NCBI RefSeq assembly: GCF_028201475.1
Contig: NZ_CP116384.1
Location: 124,001 to 188,000 of the forward strand
From: Vibrio sp. SCSIO 43137
Lineage (GTDB): Bacteria > Pseudomonadota > Gammaproteobacteria > Enterobacterales > Vibrionaceae
Direction of reading: 5' to 3'
DNA: 64,000 nucleotides
In this document: positions 8,293 to 15,522 of the stretch, piece by piece
Layout: every line of letters starts with the position of its first letter
Position numbering within the stretch: the stretch's first letter is position 1
The notes under the pieces: generated by a model
Seen by the model: only the letters and a program-made list of their open reading frames with translations
What the model was told of the DNA's origin: nothing
Database searches by the model: none
Made by a program: the position numbers and the translations under genes

Positions 8293-9318
8293 ATGAAATG
8301 TAGTGTTATTAGTATCGATTTAGCAAAGAATGTCTTTCAAATTTGCGCACTCAGTAACGAAAGAACAGTCTTGTTCAACAAGAAAGTAAAACGCTCTAAC
8401 TTGCTGCATGAGCTACGACAGTTCGAACCGACTCTGGTCGTTATGGAAGCCTGCTACTCTTCCAACCCTTGGGGGCGTCGTATTCAGAAGCTCGGCCATA
8501 CCGTTAAGTGTATTCCTGCTTTTGCGGTGAAGCCGTTCGTTATTGGCAATAAAAACGACAACAACGATGCACTGGCAATCGCTGAAGCCTCATTCCGGCC
8601 AACACTGCGTTTTGTTCCCATCAAATCGATTGAGCAACAAGATGTTCAGTCTCTTCATAAAATCAGGGAGTTACTCATTAAGCAGCGTGGTGCTTGGATG
8701 AACCAGCTCAGGGGATTACTTGCCGAGTATGGTGAAGTACTTCCCAAGGGCATTGCGCATATAAAACGTCAGTTACCTTTAATTTTAGAAGATAACAGCA
8801 ATGAACTGACGCCTGTCTCGCGTGGTTTTATCACCAGAATTGCGCTTAATATTCGCTTATGCTCTAAGCAGATTAAAGACATCGAAATAGAATTACAGCA
8901 TCTTCTTGCCCAGCGAAATGACTATCAAAGGCTGCTTAATGTTCCCGGAGTTGGGCCGATAGTGGCCTCAGCACTTCTGGCTTATATCAATGACATTGGT
9001 TGCTTTAAAAATGGCCGCCAGTTCGCCGCCTGGGTTGGATTAACGCCTCGACAATACGCCAGTGGAGATATCAACCGGCTGGGTAAAATCAGCAAACGGG
9101 GAAACCGGACACTCAGAAAGCTTCTCATTCATGGAGCGCGAGCAATACTAAGCAGAAGCTCGGGCAAAGACGACCGCCTCAGCCAGTGGATGAATGGCTT
9201 AAAAGAGCGTATGCACCCATGTAAATGTACCGTAGCTTTAGCTAATAAGCTTGCTCGTATTATCTGGGTGGTATTAGCAACGAAAACAGAGTTCCAAGCT
9301 TCTAAAGCATGTGCTTAG
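8293..9318 (+). CDS. IS1111-group (IS110 family) DEDD transposase, copy 1
   Basis: 341 residues from the ATG at 8293, which follows GGAGTG. Longer readings begin in the IS left end and are unlikely. The N-terminal DEDD (RuvC-like) domain shows its acidic residues in VISIDLAKNVFQI, VVMEACYSS and NKNDNNDALAIAEA. The C-terminal Transposase_20 helix-hairpin region appears as LLNVPGVGPIVASALLAYI and FAAWVGLTPRQYASG. A serine important in the family lies in the GARAILSRSSGKDD region. The enzyme acts with a guide RNA encoded by the element's non-coding end. The frame is intact and identical to copy 2, so the element is probably recently active. Confidence 0.95.
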   Translation: MKCSVISIDLAKNVFQICALSNERTVLFNKKVKRSNLLHELRQFEPTLVVMEACYSSNPWGRRIQKLGHTVKCIPAFAVKPFVIGNKNDNNDALAIAEASFRPTLRFVPIKSIEQQDVQSLHKIRELLIKQRGAWMNQLRGLLAEYGEVLPKGIAHIKRQLPLILEDNSNELTPVSRGFITRIALNIRLCSKQIKDIEIELQHLLAQRNDYQRLLNVPGVGPIVASALLAYINDIGCFKNGRQFAAWVGLTPRQYASGDINRLGKISKRGNRTLRKLLIHGARAILSRSSGKDDRLSQWMNGLKERMHPCKCTVALANKLARIIWVVLATKTEFQASKACA

Positions 9319-9394
9319 TTAGCAACACAAAATACTGAAAACCAGACAACAAACAGGAAACGGTAGCAACACAGTTAATGAAAAAACGGCATTC

Positions 9395-9467
9395 GCCCTG
9401 TTTAGAACCTCGTCGAGGACAACTGCTTGATAGTGAAAGCATAGTGTGTGTAACAGGCAAACAGGGC
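9395..9467 (+). ncRNA. Candidate guide (bridge/seek) RNA core in the IS right end, copy 1
   Basis: GCCCTGTTT (9395-9403) pairs with AAACAGGGC (9459-9467), enclosing a second small stem CCTCG-T-CGAGG (9408-9418) and a loop that contains AGTGTGTGT (9443-9451). These loop sequences equal the two halves of the insertion site (GGTGTGTGT and CCTCGTTAA). IS110-family elements are known to use a structured RNA from a non-coding end to choose target and donor, and in the IS1111 group it comes from the right end. The fold and guide reading are my inference; the transcript ends are unknown. Confidence 0.45.
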
Positions 9468-9663
9468 TCTTGAATCTCATTAGGGCGCTTCGCACTAAAG
9501 CGAAACAGAGACGCCGGATATATGTCAAAAGACCGTATTCTTAACTGATGCCAATACCATTAATCAGGTGAATCTTATGTAACGGACAAACGACTATGGC
9601 TTTGTAACTAACAAACCTTCAATCTTTACTTGATTGGAGTGACCATATATGTCCTCGTTAAAT

Positions 9664-9750
9664 CAAACTACGCTTTTGATTTTCAACGGCAATGGGGTCG
9701 CAGTTGGAATACGACCGATATATCAAAGGATAATACTAAGTTCATACTTT
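9664..9750. repeat. 87-bp repeat A, second copy
   Basis: Second copy of 8116-8202, one mismatch, same orientation, starting two bases after the right limit of the IS. It is followed by GTAGTGTATGTCCCTGTTAG, a close relative of the motif in which the IS is inserted. The pair therefore looks like a tandem repeat unit whose first junction was split by the IS. Confidence 0.85.
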
Positions 9751-9781
9751 GTAGTGTATGTCCCTGTTAGATACTCCTGTG

Positions 9782-9827
9782 GGCTGAGAATTCACCGCCC
9801 GAAGCAATCAGGTTCAGGATAATGCTG
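9782..9827 (+). promoter_or_regulatory. Possible degenerate TPP riboswitch (THI box) remnant
   Basis: GGCTGAGAA at 9782-9790, then GCCCGAAG, and GGATAATGCTG at 9817-9827, occur in the order and approximate spacing of the conserved parts of the thiamine pyrophosphate riboswitch (CTGAGA ... ACCTGAT ... GGATAATGC). The 5' GGGGTGC helix is not convincing and the segment between is altered, so a working switch is unlikely. No thiamine gene follows. It could be a remnant left by rearrangement or a chance match. Confidence 0.3.
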
Positions 9828-9874
9828 TGGTGTATGTCCTTAATGCTGTCCTTAATGCTGTGGTGTATGTCCTT
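9821..9874 (+). repeat. Short direct repeats carrying the GTGGTGTATGTCC motif
   Basis: A 21-base unit beginning AATGCTGTGGTGTATGTCC occurs at 9821-9841 and again at 9854-9874, with a shortened unit AATGCTGTCCTT between (9842-9853). The unit resembles the IS insertion motif and the 33-base repeats near 20160 and 21660. Confidence 0.8.
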
Positions 9875-10217
9875 ATTGGATTTCTATAGTTAATACTGGT
9901 GCCTTTTTTATTTAACTTATTTAGGAACAAGAATCATAACAACAATCTACAAAAAGTGACTAACGATCACTTCCGACCTATTAAGCAAACGGTGCATCAA
10001 CAATCATTAATGCGTAACTTGAATGTGACTCGGATCATTTATGCGTATTGTTCATGTTTGAAATGTAAAAAGGTCATTAGTCATAAAGTGGTAGATGAGC
10101 GTATTATACCCACATAGCTATCATGGTTAATTAACCTACTTTGTCGACACGTTTATAACAATTACCGGGAACTTGGCATTATTTAGAACCAAGTGCCTTT
10201 TTCCGTATATTGAAGTG

Positions 10218-10276
10218 TCATGAGATATTTACTGATATCTCTGTCGTTAAACCCGGGTATGCTTGTCATCTCATGA
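10218..10276. promoter_or_regulatory. Inverted repeats upstream of the flavocytochrome operon, possible operator
   Basis: GAGATAT (10222-10228) and ATATCTC (10235-10241) form a 7-6-7 dyad. TCATGAGAT (10218-10226) is also repeated in inverted form as ATCTCATGA (10268-10276). The dyads lie 45-100 bases before the first start codon, a plausible regulator position. No cognate regulator is identified. Confidence 0.3.
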
Positions 10277-10320
10277 TGCTTCTCAGATTTATTTTTTTAC
10301 AATAAATGGAAGCACTGAAA

Positions 10321-11862
10321 ATGAGTCAAGATAATCACTCTCAAACCGGTCTATCCCGGCGAAAGCTACTCACGGGAACCGCTGCGGCGGCAGTGACCTC
10401 AATGGTGTTCAGTACCAGCGTTAAAGCAGATTCACTGAATAGTAATTTTGAATGGGACAAAACGTTCGATGTTTTGGTTATAGGCAGTGGCTTTGCGGCA
10501 CTGTCTGCGGCCATTGAAGCCCGGCGTAAAGGGCTTGATGTTATGATCATCGAGAAAATGCGTGTTCCCGGAGGCAACTCAACCATTAACGGTGGTCTTT
10601 TCGCGGTTGCAGGCAGTGAACTGCAAAAAGAAGAGGGCGTTGAAGACAGCGTAGAGCTGATGGTTAAGGACATGATGACCGCTGGTCGCGGAATTAACCA
10701 TGCAGAACTGACACAGGCAATTGCAGAAGGCTCGCGTGACGCCTACGATTTTGTCATTGATTGCGGAGCCAAATTTAAACCTAAACTTTCCTGGTTAGGT
10801 GGTCATTCTGTTGCCAGAACGTACCTGACCCACAACGCTTCAGGTTCCGGTATCGTTCGTCCCCTTGTCCGTACAGCACGTAAAGAAGGCGTGATTATCC
10901 GCACCGGATGTAAGATGCTGAACTTTATCACCAACGATGATAAACGTGTGATTGGTGTTCAGGTGCAAGACGGTTACCGTTTCCCGGACGAAGAGAGCGG
11001 GATTGTTAAGCACTTCAAGGCAAAGCGTGGTGTAGTACTTGCGTCCGGCGGCTTTAGCCGCGACAAAGATTTCCGCTCCGCACAAGATCCCCGTCTGAGT
11101 GGTGATATCGACAGTACCAACCAGCTTGGCGCTACAGGTGAAGCGATGCGTGCTGCATTTCGTATCGGAGCAATACCGGTGCAGATGGGGCAGATCCAGC
11201 TTGGCCCGTGGGCATCGCCTGATGAGGGCGGGTTTGGTGTCGCCTCCATGTTTAATATTCAGTCTGGTTTCCGCTACGGCATTATGGTTGGCCGTGCAAC
11301 GGGTGAGCGTTTTGTTAACGAGTTGGCTGACCGTAAAACCCGGGCAACCGCAATTATTAAAAGCGCCGGAAATGACGGCGAACCAGATTATCCCATCATT
11401 CTTGTCGACAGTGTTGGTGCAGAAGCCTGTCCTACCCTTGATCGTGGCCTTAAATATAAGGTGATCAATGAGTTCGACAGCTTAGAAGAACTGGCTGAGT
11501 TCTATCAAATACCGCAGGAAAGGCTGCTGAAATCCGTCAGTGACTATAACGATTATGTCAGTAACAACAATGATATTGAGTTTGGTAAGCCTGTCTCCAC
11601 AGCAACACCAATTGTTAAACCTCCTTTTTATGGTGTCAGAGCCTGGCCGAAGGTACATCACACAATGGGTGGTGTTCAAATCGATGTAACAACTCAGGTT
11701 TTGCACTCTGAAACTTTCGAGTCTATTCCCGGGCTATATGCTGCCGGAGAGGTAACTGGTGGCCCACACGGTGCCAGTCGTTTGGGTAGCTGTGCAATAA
11801 CTGATGGGCTAGTTATGGGGCGAATTGCCGGAAACAGTGTTGCGGCGAATAAGCCGGTTTAA
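10321..11862 (+). CDS. Tat-exported flavoprotein subunit of a flavocytochrome c reductase
   Basis: About 513 residues. I start at the ATG at 10321 because GGAAG precedes it by eight bases; an ATG five codons earlier lacks one. The N-terminus has a twin-arginine signal (SRRKLLTG, hydrophobic stretch, VKA cleavage). The FAD-binding Rossmann motif is VLVIGSGFAALSAAIEA with GGNSTINGGLFAV. Family active-site elements of fumarate-reductase-type flavocytochromes are present: the proton-relay Arg in RFVNELADR, the HHTMGG loop, and the Arg in GGPHGASRLGS. The position of the fumarate-binding His in FccA (IQAHPT) reads IQLGPW here, so fumarate may not be the substrate. It is the first gene of three; the electron-donating tetraheme protein follows 26 bases later. 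It probably acts in the periplasm as a reductase of an unsaturated organic acid. Confidence 0.85.
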   Translation: MSQDNHSQTGLSRRKLLTGTAAAAVTSMVFSTSVKADSLNSNFEWDKTFDVLVIGSGFAALSAAIEARRKGLDVMIIEKMRVPGGNSTINGGLFAVAGSELQKEEGVEDSVELMVKDMMTAGRGINHAELTQAIAEGSRDAYDFVIDCGAKFKPKLSWLGGHSVARTYLTHNASGSGIVRPLVRTARKEGVIIRTGCKMLNFITNDDKRVIGVQVQDGYRFPDEESGIVKHFKAKRGVVLASGGFSRDKDFRSAQDPRLSGDIDSTNQLGATGEAMRAAFRIGAIPVQMGQIQLGPWASPDEGGFGVASMFNIQSGFRYGIMVGRATGERFVNELADRKTRATAIIKSAGNDGEPDYPIILVDSVGAEACPTLDRGLKYKVINEFDSLEELAEFYQIPQERLLKSVSDYNDYVSNNNDIEFGKPVSTATPIVKPPFYGVRAWPKVHHTMGGVQIDVTTQVLHSETFESIPGLYAAGEVTGGPHGASRLGSCAITDGLVMGRIAGNSVAANKPV

Positions 11863-11888
11863 CTTTCTTCTGTCGGGAATATTGAATA

Positions 11889-12341
11889 ATGAATAACTTA
11901 GAAAAACTCTTAAAACCGCTTGTTGCATTCGCTCTGATTTTAGGTTTGTCATCGAATGTTTACGCGGAGAATACTCAAACTACAGCGGATAAGTCATTGC
12001 AGCAAAATGCTGTTCACCAAAGTTTGCTTGATTTTATGGATGATAAGGTGTTTGGCAAGGTGCCGGTAAAGGACTATCACAAAAAAGTTCACCAGAACGG
12101 TAAAAGCTGTGCCTTATGCCATGGTTCCAGTGAACCTATAACACCGGCGGACACGTCAAACTGCGCTAACTGTCATGGCAGCCCGGAAGATGTGGCACAG
12201 CTGACCCATGAGATGGAGCCTAATCCCCATAACTCTCCGCACTGGGAAACCGAGTTGCCGTGTGATTCATGCCATATTGAACATGGCAAATCTAAATCGG
12301 TTTGTAGTGACTGTCACCAGTTTGGCTTTCAAACACCATAA
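11889..12341 (+). CDS. Periplasmic tetraheme cytochrome c, partner of the flavoprotein
   Basis: 150 residues with an N-terminal Sec signal (LKPLVAFALILGLSSNVYA). Four heme c motifs are seen in order: CALCH, CANCH, CDSCH and CSDCH, with extra His residues between as distal ligands. The domain equals the heme domain of flavocytochrome c3, here encoded as a separate subunit as in methacrylate-reductase-type systems. It should carry electrons from the membrane cytochrome encoded next to the flavoprotein. GGGAA precedes the start codon. The spacing of 26 and 18 bases to its neighbours indicates one operon. Confidence 0.88.
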   Translation: MNNLEKLLKPLVAFALILGLSSNVYAENTQTTADKSLQQNAVHQSLLDFMDDKVFGKVPVKDYHKKVHQNGKSCALCHGSSEPITPADTSNCANCHGSPEDVAQLTHEMEPNPHNSPHWETELPCDSCHIEHGKSKSVCSDCHQFGFQTP

Positions 12342-12359
12342 CCGCTTCTGAGGTAACCA

Positions 12360-14034
12360 ATGTTTAAATTAATAAGTAAAACATTTGGCGTGGTGGTGTT
12401 TGTTCTGCTGACGACTTTTTGTGCTCAGGCCAGTTCCTTGCAGTCTCAGGACTTTAAAGATAAGGCCAGAGAGTTAAGAGCTCAGGTTGCAACAGATAAC
12501 GAGTCATGCCTCTCCTGTCACGCTAGCGACAGTATTAACAGTGAGTGGAAAACAGAGCGGGGCCGCAGCCTTGATCTTTATGTTGATACCCTTCATTACA
12601 ATGATTCTGTTCACCAGACTCAAAATTGCCAAAGTTGTCATCAGGGGGCTGATAACAGTGCGTTTGAAACTGCTCCTCACCGGTTTGAGGACAATATGGC
12701 CAGCAGAAGCTGCGACAGTTGTCACGGCGAAGTGTTCGGTGAGATAGATAAGCAGCTTGAGGCCAGTCACCACACTAAAACCATTGTTGAAAAGTTCGGG
12801 CATGAGTTTGAGTGCCAGGCCTGCCACAACGCTCATTCGTTTAAATTTCCGGAAAGGGCGGAGGATATTGTCGCCAGTATTCATGATTCAAATGAAGCCT
12901 GTTTTTCCTGTCACAACGACCTGAGAGGGTACGAAAAACTGACAGATAAAAAGCTGTTGGATCAGGAGATGGGGCACTGGTTCCTGCCGGAGAAAAATAA
13001 GCACTTTGAGGCCGTTCGCTGTGTTGACTGTCATAGTGCCGGTGAAGGAACTCAGATCCACACCATTACTTCTGCAGAAGATGCCGTTTCAGACTGTAAG
13101 CTTTGTCACAATGACGACAGTGCACTTACTTCAACTCTATACAAATACAGCAATGAAACAAAAGCTTTCTCTATGTTAGATAAAGGCATTTTCGACGACA
13201 GCGAGCTGATCAAGAAAAATGCACAGTTCATCGAGCAGCGCTCAGATAAGGCTGACTCGCCATACGGCTTTATCAACCAGAAACTGTTGAATGGTCGTTA
13301 CCTGATCGGAGCTACCCGTATTGGCTGGATGGATTCGTTGCTTGGTGTTGCTTTGCTGGCAATACTGGCATTGTTAGGTCTGCACCTGCGTATGCGTAAA
13401 CTGGGTGAAAAAGCAAACATCGAGCTGGAAAAAACAGACACGGTTATGTTCCCTACAGGTATCAGGCTATGGCACAACACCAATGTAATTGTGTTTGTCA
13501 CCTTGCTGGTTAGCGGACTTTCAATGCACTTTTCGCTGGTTGCTTTTGAGTTTTCTCAGTACATTCACAACATACTTGGTGCTGCATTAGGTCTGTTCTG
13601 GTTGCTGTATCTGTTTTATCTTCTGTTCTCAGGTCAGATTAAACAGTATTTGCCACGTAAGAATTTTATCGCTGATGCTATTAAGCAGGGCACTTACTAC
13701 CTGAAAGGAATCCATAAAGGGGAAGAAAACCCGGCTGGACACAATCCGGATAAGCGACTTAACCCGCTACAACAGATGGGTTACCTGTCTATTGTGTTTG
13801 GTGCGTTCCCGTTGTTGATTTTATCGGGTATCGGATTGTTCTTTAACGAACTGCTTCCGGCTGAAATCTTCGGTTTTGATGGGCAAGACTCTGACTGTGA
13901 TGGTGCATGTGGGTGTGGCACATGTCATGCTGCTGTTTATTGCGGTTCACGTTTATCTGTGTACGACAGGAGTTACGCCGGCAGAGCACTTTAAGAGCAT
14001 GTTGACTGGGCGGTTATTTAAAGCGAAATCCTGA
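12360..14034 (+). pseudogene. Heptaheme / cytochrome b membrane subunit, frameshifted near the 3' end
   Basis: The intended product is about 557 residues. It has a signal peptide (residues 1-25), seven CxxCH hemes (CLSCH, CQSCH, CDSCH, CQACH, CFSCH, CVDCH, CKLCH), a transmembrane helix near residue 325, then a four-helix cytochrome b561-like domain starting WHNTNVIVFVTLLVSGL. It would oxidise quinol and feed the tetraheme protein. One extra base near 13881-13890 shifts the frame. As read, the protein ends at 13994 with a nonsense tail. Removing one base restores LTVMVHVGVAHVMLLF and the tail with His residues of the last heme-b helices, to a TGA at 14032-14034. The CGTCH in the shifted tail is therefore a false heme motif. 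GAGG precedes the start. It is either a true mutation or an assembly error. Confidence 0.85.
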
Positions 14035-14058
14035 CTCTGTTGAACAGTGACTAAAACT

Positions 14059-14093
14059 AAACCCTTTATTAGCGCAGTGCTGATAAAGGGTTT
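14059..14093. terminator. Terminator of the reductase operon (bidirectional)
   Basis: AAACCCTTTAT (14059-14069) pairs with ATAAAGGGTTT (14083-14093), followed by TCTTTTA. It begins 25 bases after the corrected stop of the membrane subunit and also faces the minus-strand gene ending at 14120. Confidence 0.8.
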
Positions 14094-14119
14094 TCTTTTA
14101 CTCGGCTCAAACAGAAGGA

Positions 14120-15061
14120 CTATTTTACCGCATGAATATCTGAACGAATGATTTTTGCCCTGAAAGGCAGTTCCAGCTGAATGGTATTTTTTTCTGATAT
14201 AACGGCATTGCCACCGTTGCAAGAGAAGGCACTGCCATCCAGCAGAAGCTCTCCCGGCTGGCTGGCAAATCTCAGCTCAAATGAGTAGCAGTACTCCTCA
14301 CCCCAGAGTTCTCCACCTTCAGAAGTAATATAGAGCTTATCCAACTGATACTGCTTTAGAGCCGAGCCTATGTCTGAAGCTATACCTTCAGTTGTATCGG
14401 GTTTAAGTTGGCTGACAAACAAAACATCAAACTTGGCTAAAGAGTGTAATCCTTCACTTTGGTATTTTTCTCCGTCGCGCTGGCCACCTAGTTTGTTCTC
14501 TGAGTTTTCTACAAAAGAGATACATTCAAACTCAAAATAGAGATCGTCGGACTCTTTCCAGTTAGCCGGAAACGCGTACATATGCTCGTAACCTTTCACC
14601 GGACAGGATTCCGGGGCATGGTATTGCTTTGCAAGGGCGTTTTTGCACAATTTTAGGTTAGTCTGTAATGCGTTTTCTACTTGTCCGTTGTGCCTTGAGG
14701 GTTCACTCACCATCCAGGAATCATAAACTTCATTGCCAAGGGAGAGGCAACCTATAGGATCGTTGAGTTTATATCGGTATAACATAAGGTCGCTGATTAA
14801 CCATAAGCCGTGATTTAACAGGTAATCATCGTTCTGAGACATATCGTAGAAACTGCAATCAGATGCCATATAACCTGACAGGATGGCTTCCGCATCAGAA
14901 ATGACACCTGTTTTGTTGGCTTGCATGGCCTGATTCCTATGCTCAATGATGTCGCTGGTGCGACAGTCTGAAAGAGCCAGTCCGGAATGGAACAGCAGTA
15001 ATAAGCAGACAAACAGTGAAGTGGTTTTTAACGGTTTGTTTAGCATGGCTTTTCTACTCAT
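14120..15061 (-). CDS. Secreted cysteine-rich protein of unknown function
   Basis: 313 residues; the start could also be the second Met at MLNKPLKTT. A Sec signal is clear (TTSLFVCLLLLFHSGLALS), and the mature part holds about ten Cys (for example LSDCRTS, ASDCSFY, CLSLGNE, CKNAL, SCPVKGY, FECISF, YCYSF, SCNGG), suggesting a disulfide-rich periplasmic or surface protein. There is no lipobox and no known catalytic motif. The start codon overlaps the end of the upstream 96-residue gene by 8 bases, so the two are co-translated and probably work together. I do not recognise the family. Confidence 0.65.
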   Translation of the reverse strand: MSRKAMLNKPLKTTSLFVCLLLLFHSGLALSDCRTSDIIEHRNQAMQANKTGVISDAEAILSGYMASDCSFYDMSQNDDYLLNHGLWLISDLMLYRYKLNDPIGCLSLGNEVYDSWMVSEPSRHNGQVENALQTNLKLCKNALAKQYHAPESCPVKGYEHMYAFPANWKESDDLYFEFECISFVENSENKLGGQRDGEKYQSEGLHSLAKFDVLFVSQLKPDTTEGIASDIGSALKQYQLDKLYITSEGGELWGEEYCYSFELRFASQPGELLLDGSAFSCNGGNAVISEKNTIQLELPFRAKIIRSDIHAVK

Positions 15062-15344
15062 TAAACTCGGGTTCTGAAGTAATTAAGGGGGCGGTACATT
15101 TGACAAACTCAGAGATATCAAACTTTAGTGAATCCAGCTCTTCTTCACTCCAGTCAATGTTGAGGTTTCCGTCAAAGGCCGGAGATTCACCGGTTTTATC
15201 TACACGGGTTGTGATGGTTATTTCATAGGTGGTTCCGGCCGGTAAAAAGCGTGAGCAACTTTCCAGAGACTCGTTTGCGGCGATCACCGCCTTGGAGCAA
15301 GTGATGCTGGTAAATGCTACCAATAGAACATTGCGTTTCAACAT
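15054..15344 (-). CDS. Small secreted protein of unknown function
   Basis: 96 residues with an N-terminal signal (MLKRNVLLVAFTSITCSKAVIA) followed by a short acidic mature domain with two Cys (ESCSRFLPAG and FVKCTAPL) that could form one disulfide. It is acidic around ESPAFDGNLNIDWSEEELDS. It overlaps the next gene by 8 bases on the same strand, so the pair forms a two-gene unit. Its size and export fit an inhibitor, chaperone or structural partner of the larger protein, but nothing in the sequence decides this. Confidence 0.6.
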   Translation of the reverse strand: MLKRNVLLVAFTSITCSKAVIAANESLESCSRFLPAGTTYEITITTRVDKTGESPAFDGNLNIDWSEEELDSLKFDISEFVKCTAPLITSEPEFNE

Positions 15345-15452
15345 ATAACACCTTTGCGGTTGGTTTGATGTAAGGCCTGAGCAACAAGCCTCAATAACCT
15401 AGCATATATATGAAAAGGTCTGTTTACCTTGTTACACGGGATTACAAAATGA

Positions 15453-15494
15453 CCTGATTACCGGCATTTATGTAAGCAAAATGCCGGAATCAGG
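15453..15494 (-). terminator. Long hairpin behind the chemoreceptor gene
   Basis: A 17-base arm at 15453-15469 pairs with 15479-15494 with one bulged A (CCTGATT-A-CCGGCATTT against AAATGCCGGAATCAGG). It lies 29 bases beyond the chemoreceptor stop codon on the minus strand, followed there by TCATTTTG. Confidence 0.65.
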
Positions 15495-15522
15495 TTATAA
15501 AGGTCAACGGGTCACTGACGAC

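Larger units (their letters stand above)
8205..9661 (+). mobile_element. IS1111-group (IS110 family) insertion sequence, copy 1
   Basis: About 1.46 kb shared almost base for base with 20197-21653; one difference was noticed, C9608 versus T21600. It has one transposase gene, a short left end and a long (about 340-base) non-coding right end, the arrangement of the IS1111 group. Subterminal inverted repeats ATGGTCACTCC (8218-8228) and GGAGTGACCAT (9636-9646) are present. The boundaries given are the limits of identity between copies, and a few outermost bases (GGTGTGTGT at left, CCTCGTTAA at right) may belong to the target rather than the element. No conventional target duplication is visible, as usual for this family. 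Confidence 0.93.
9751..10320. other. Long intergenic region upstream of the reductase operon
   Basis: About 570 bases with no supported gene. A 72-codon open frame at 9899-10117 has no ribosome site or recognisable product. Contents: a THI-box-like remnant (9782-9827), a short tandem repeat (9821-9874), a weak CRP-like sequence TGTGA-N6-TCATT (10024-10039), and inverted repeats close to the operon start (10218-10276). Confidence 0.5.

Noticed and set aside
9319..9528. 69-codon minus-strand frame, repeated identically at 21311-21520
   Set aside because: It lies in the non-coding right end of the IS, opposite the candidate guide RNA, and is identical only because the IS is duplicated; no ribosome site or protein family.
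9899..10117. 72-codon frame upstream of the flavoprotein
   Set aside because: No ribosome site, no signal or domain, and codon use not convincing; treated as intergenic.
13900..13930. Eighth CxxCH heme motif (CGTCH) in the heptaheme protein
   Set aside because: It exists only in the shifted frame; the correct frame encodes a membrane helix.
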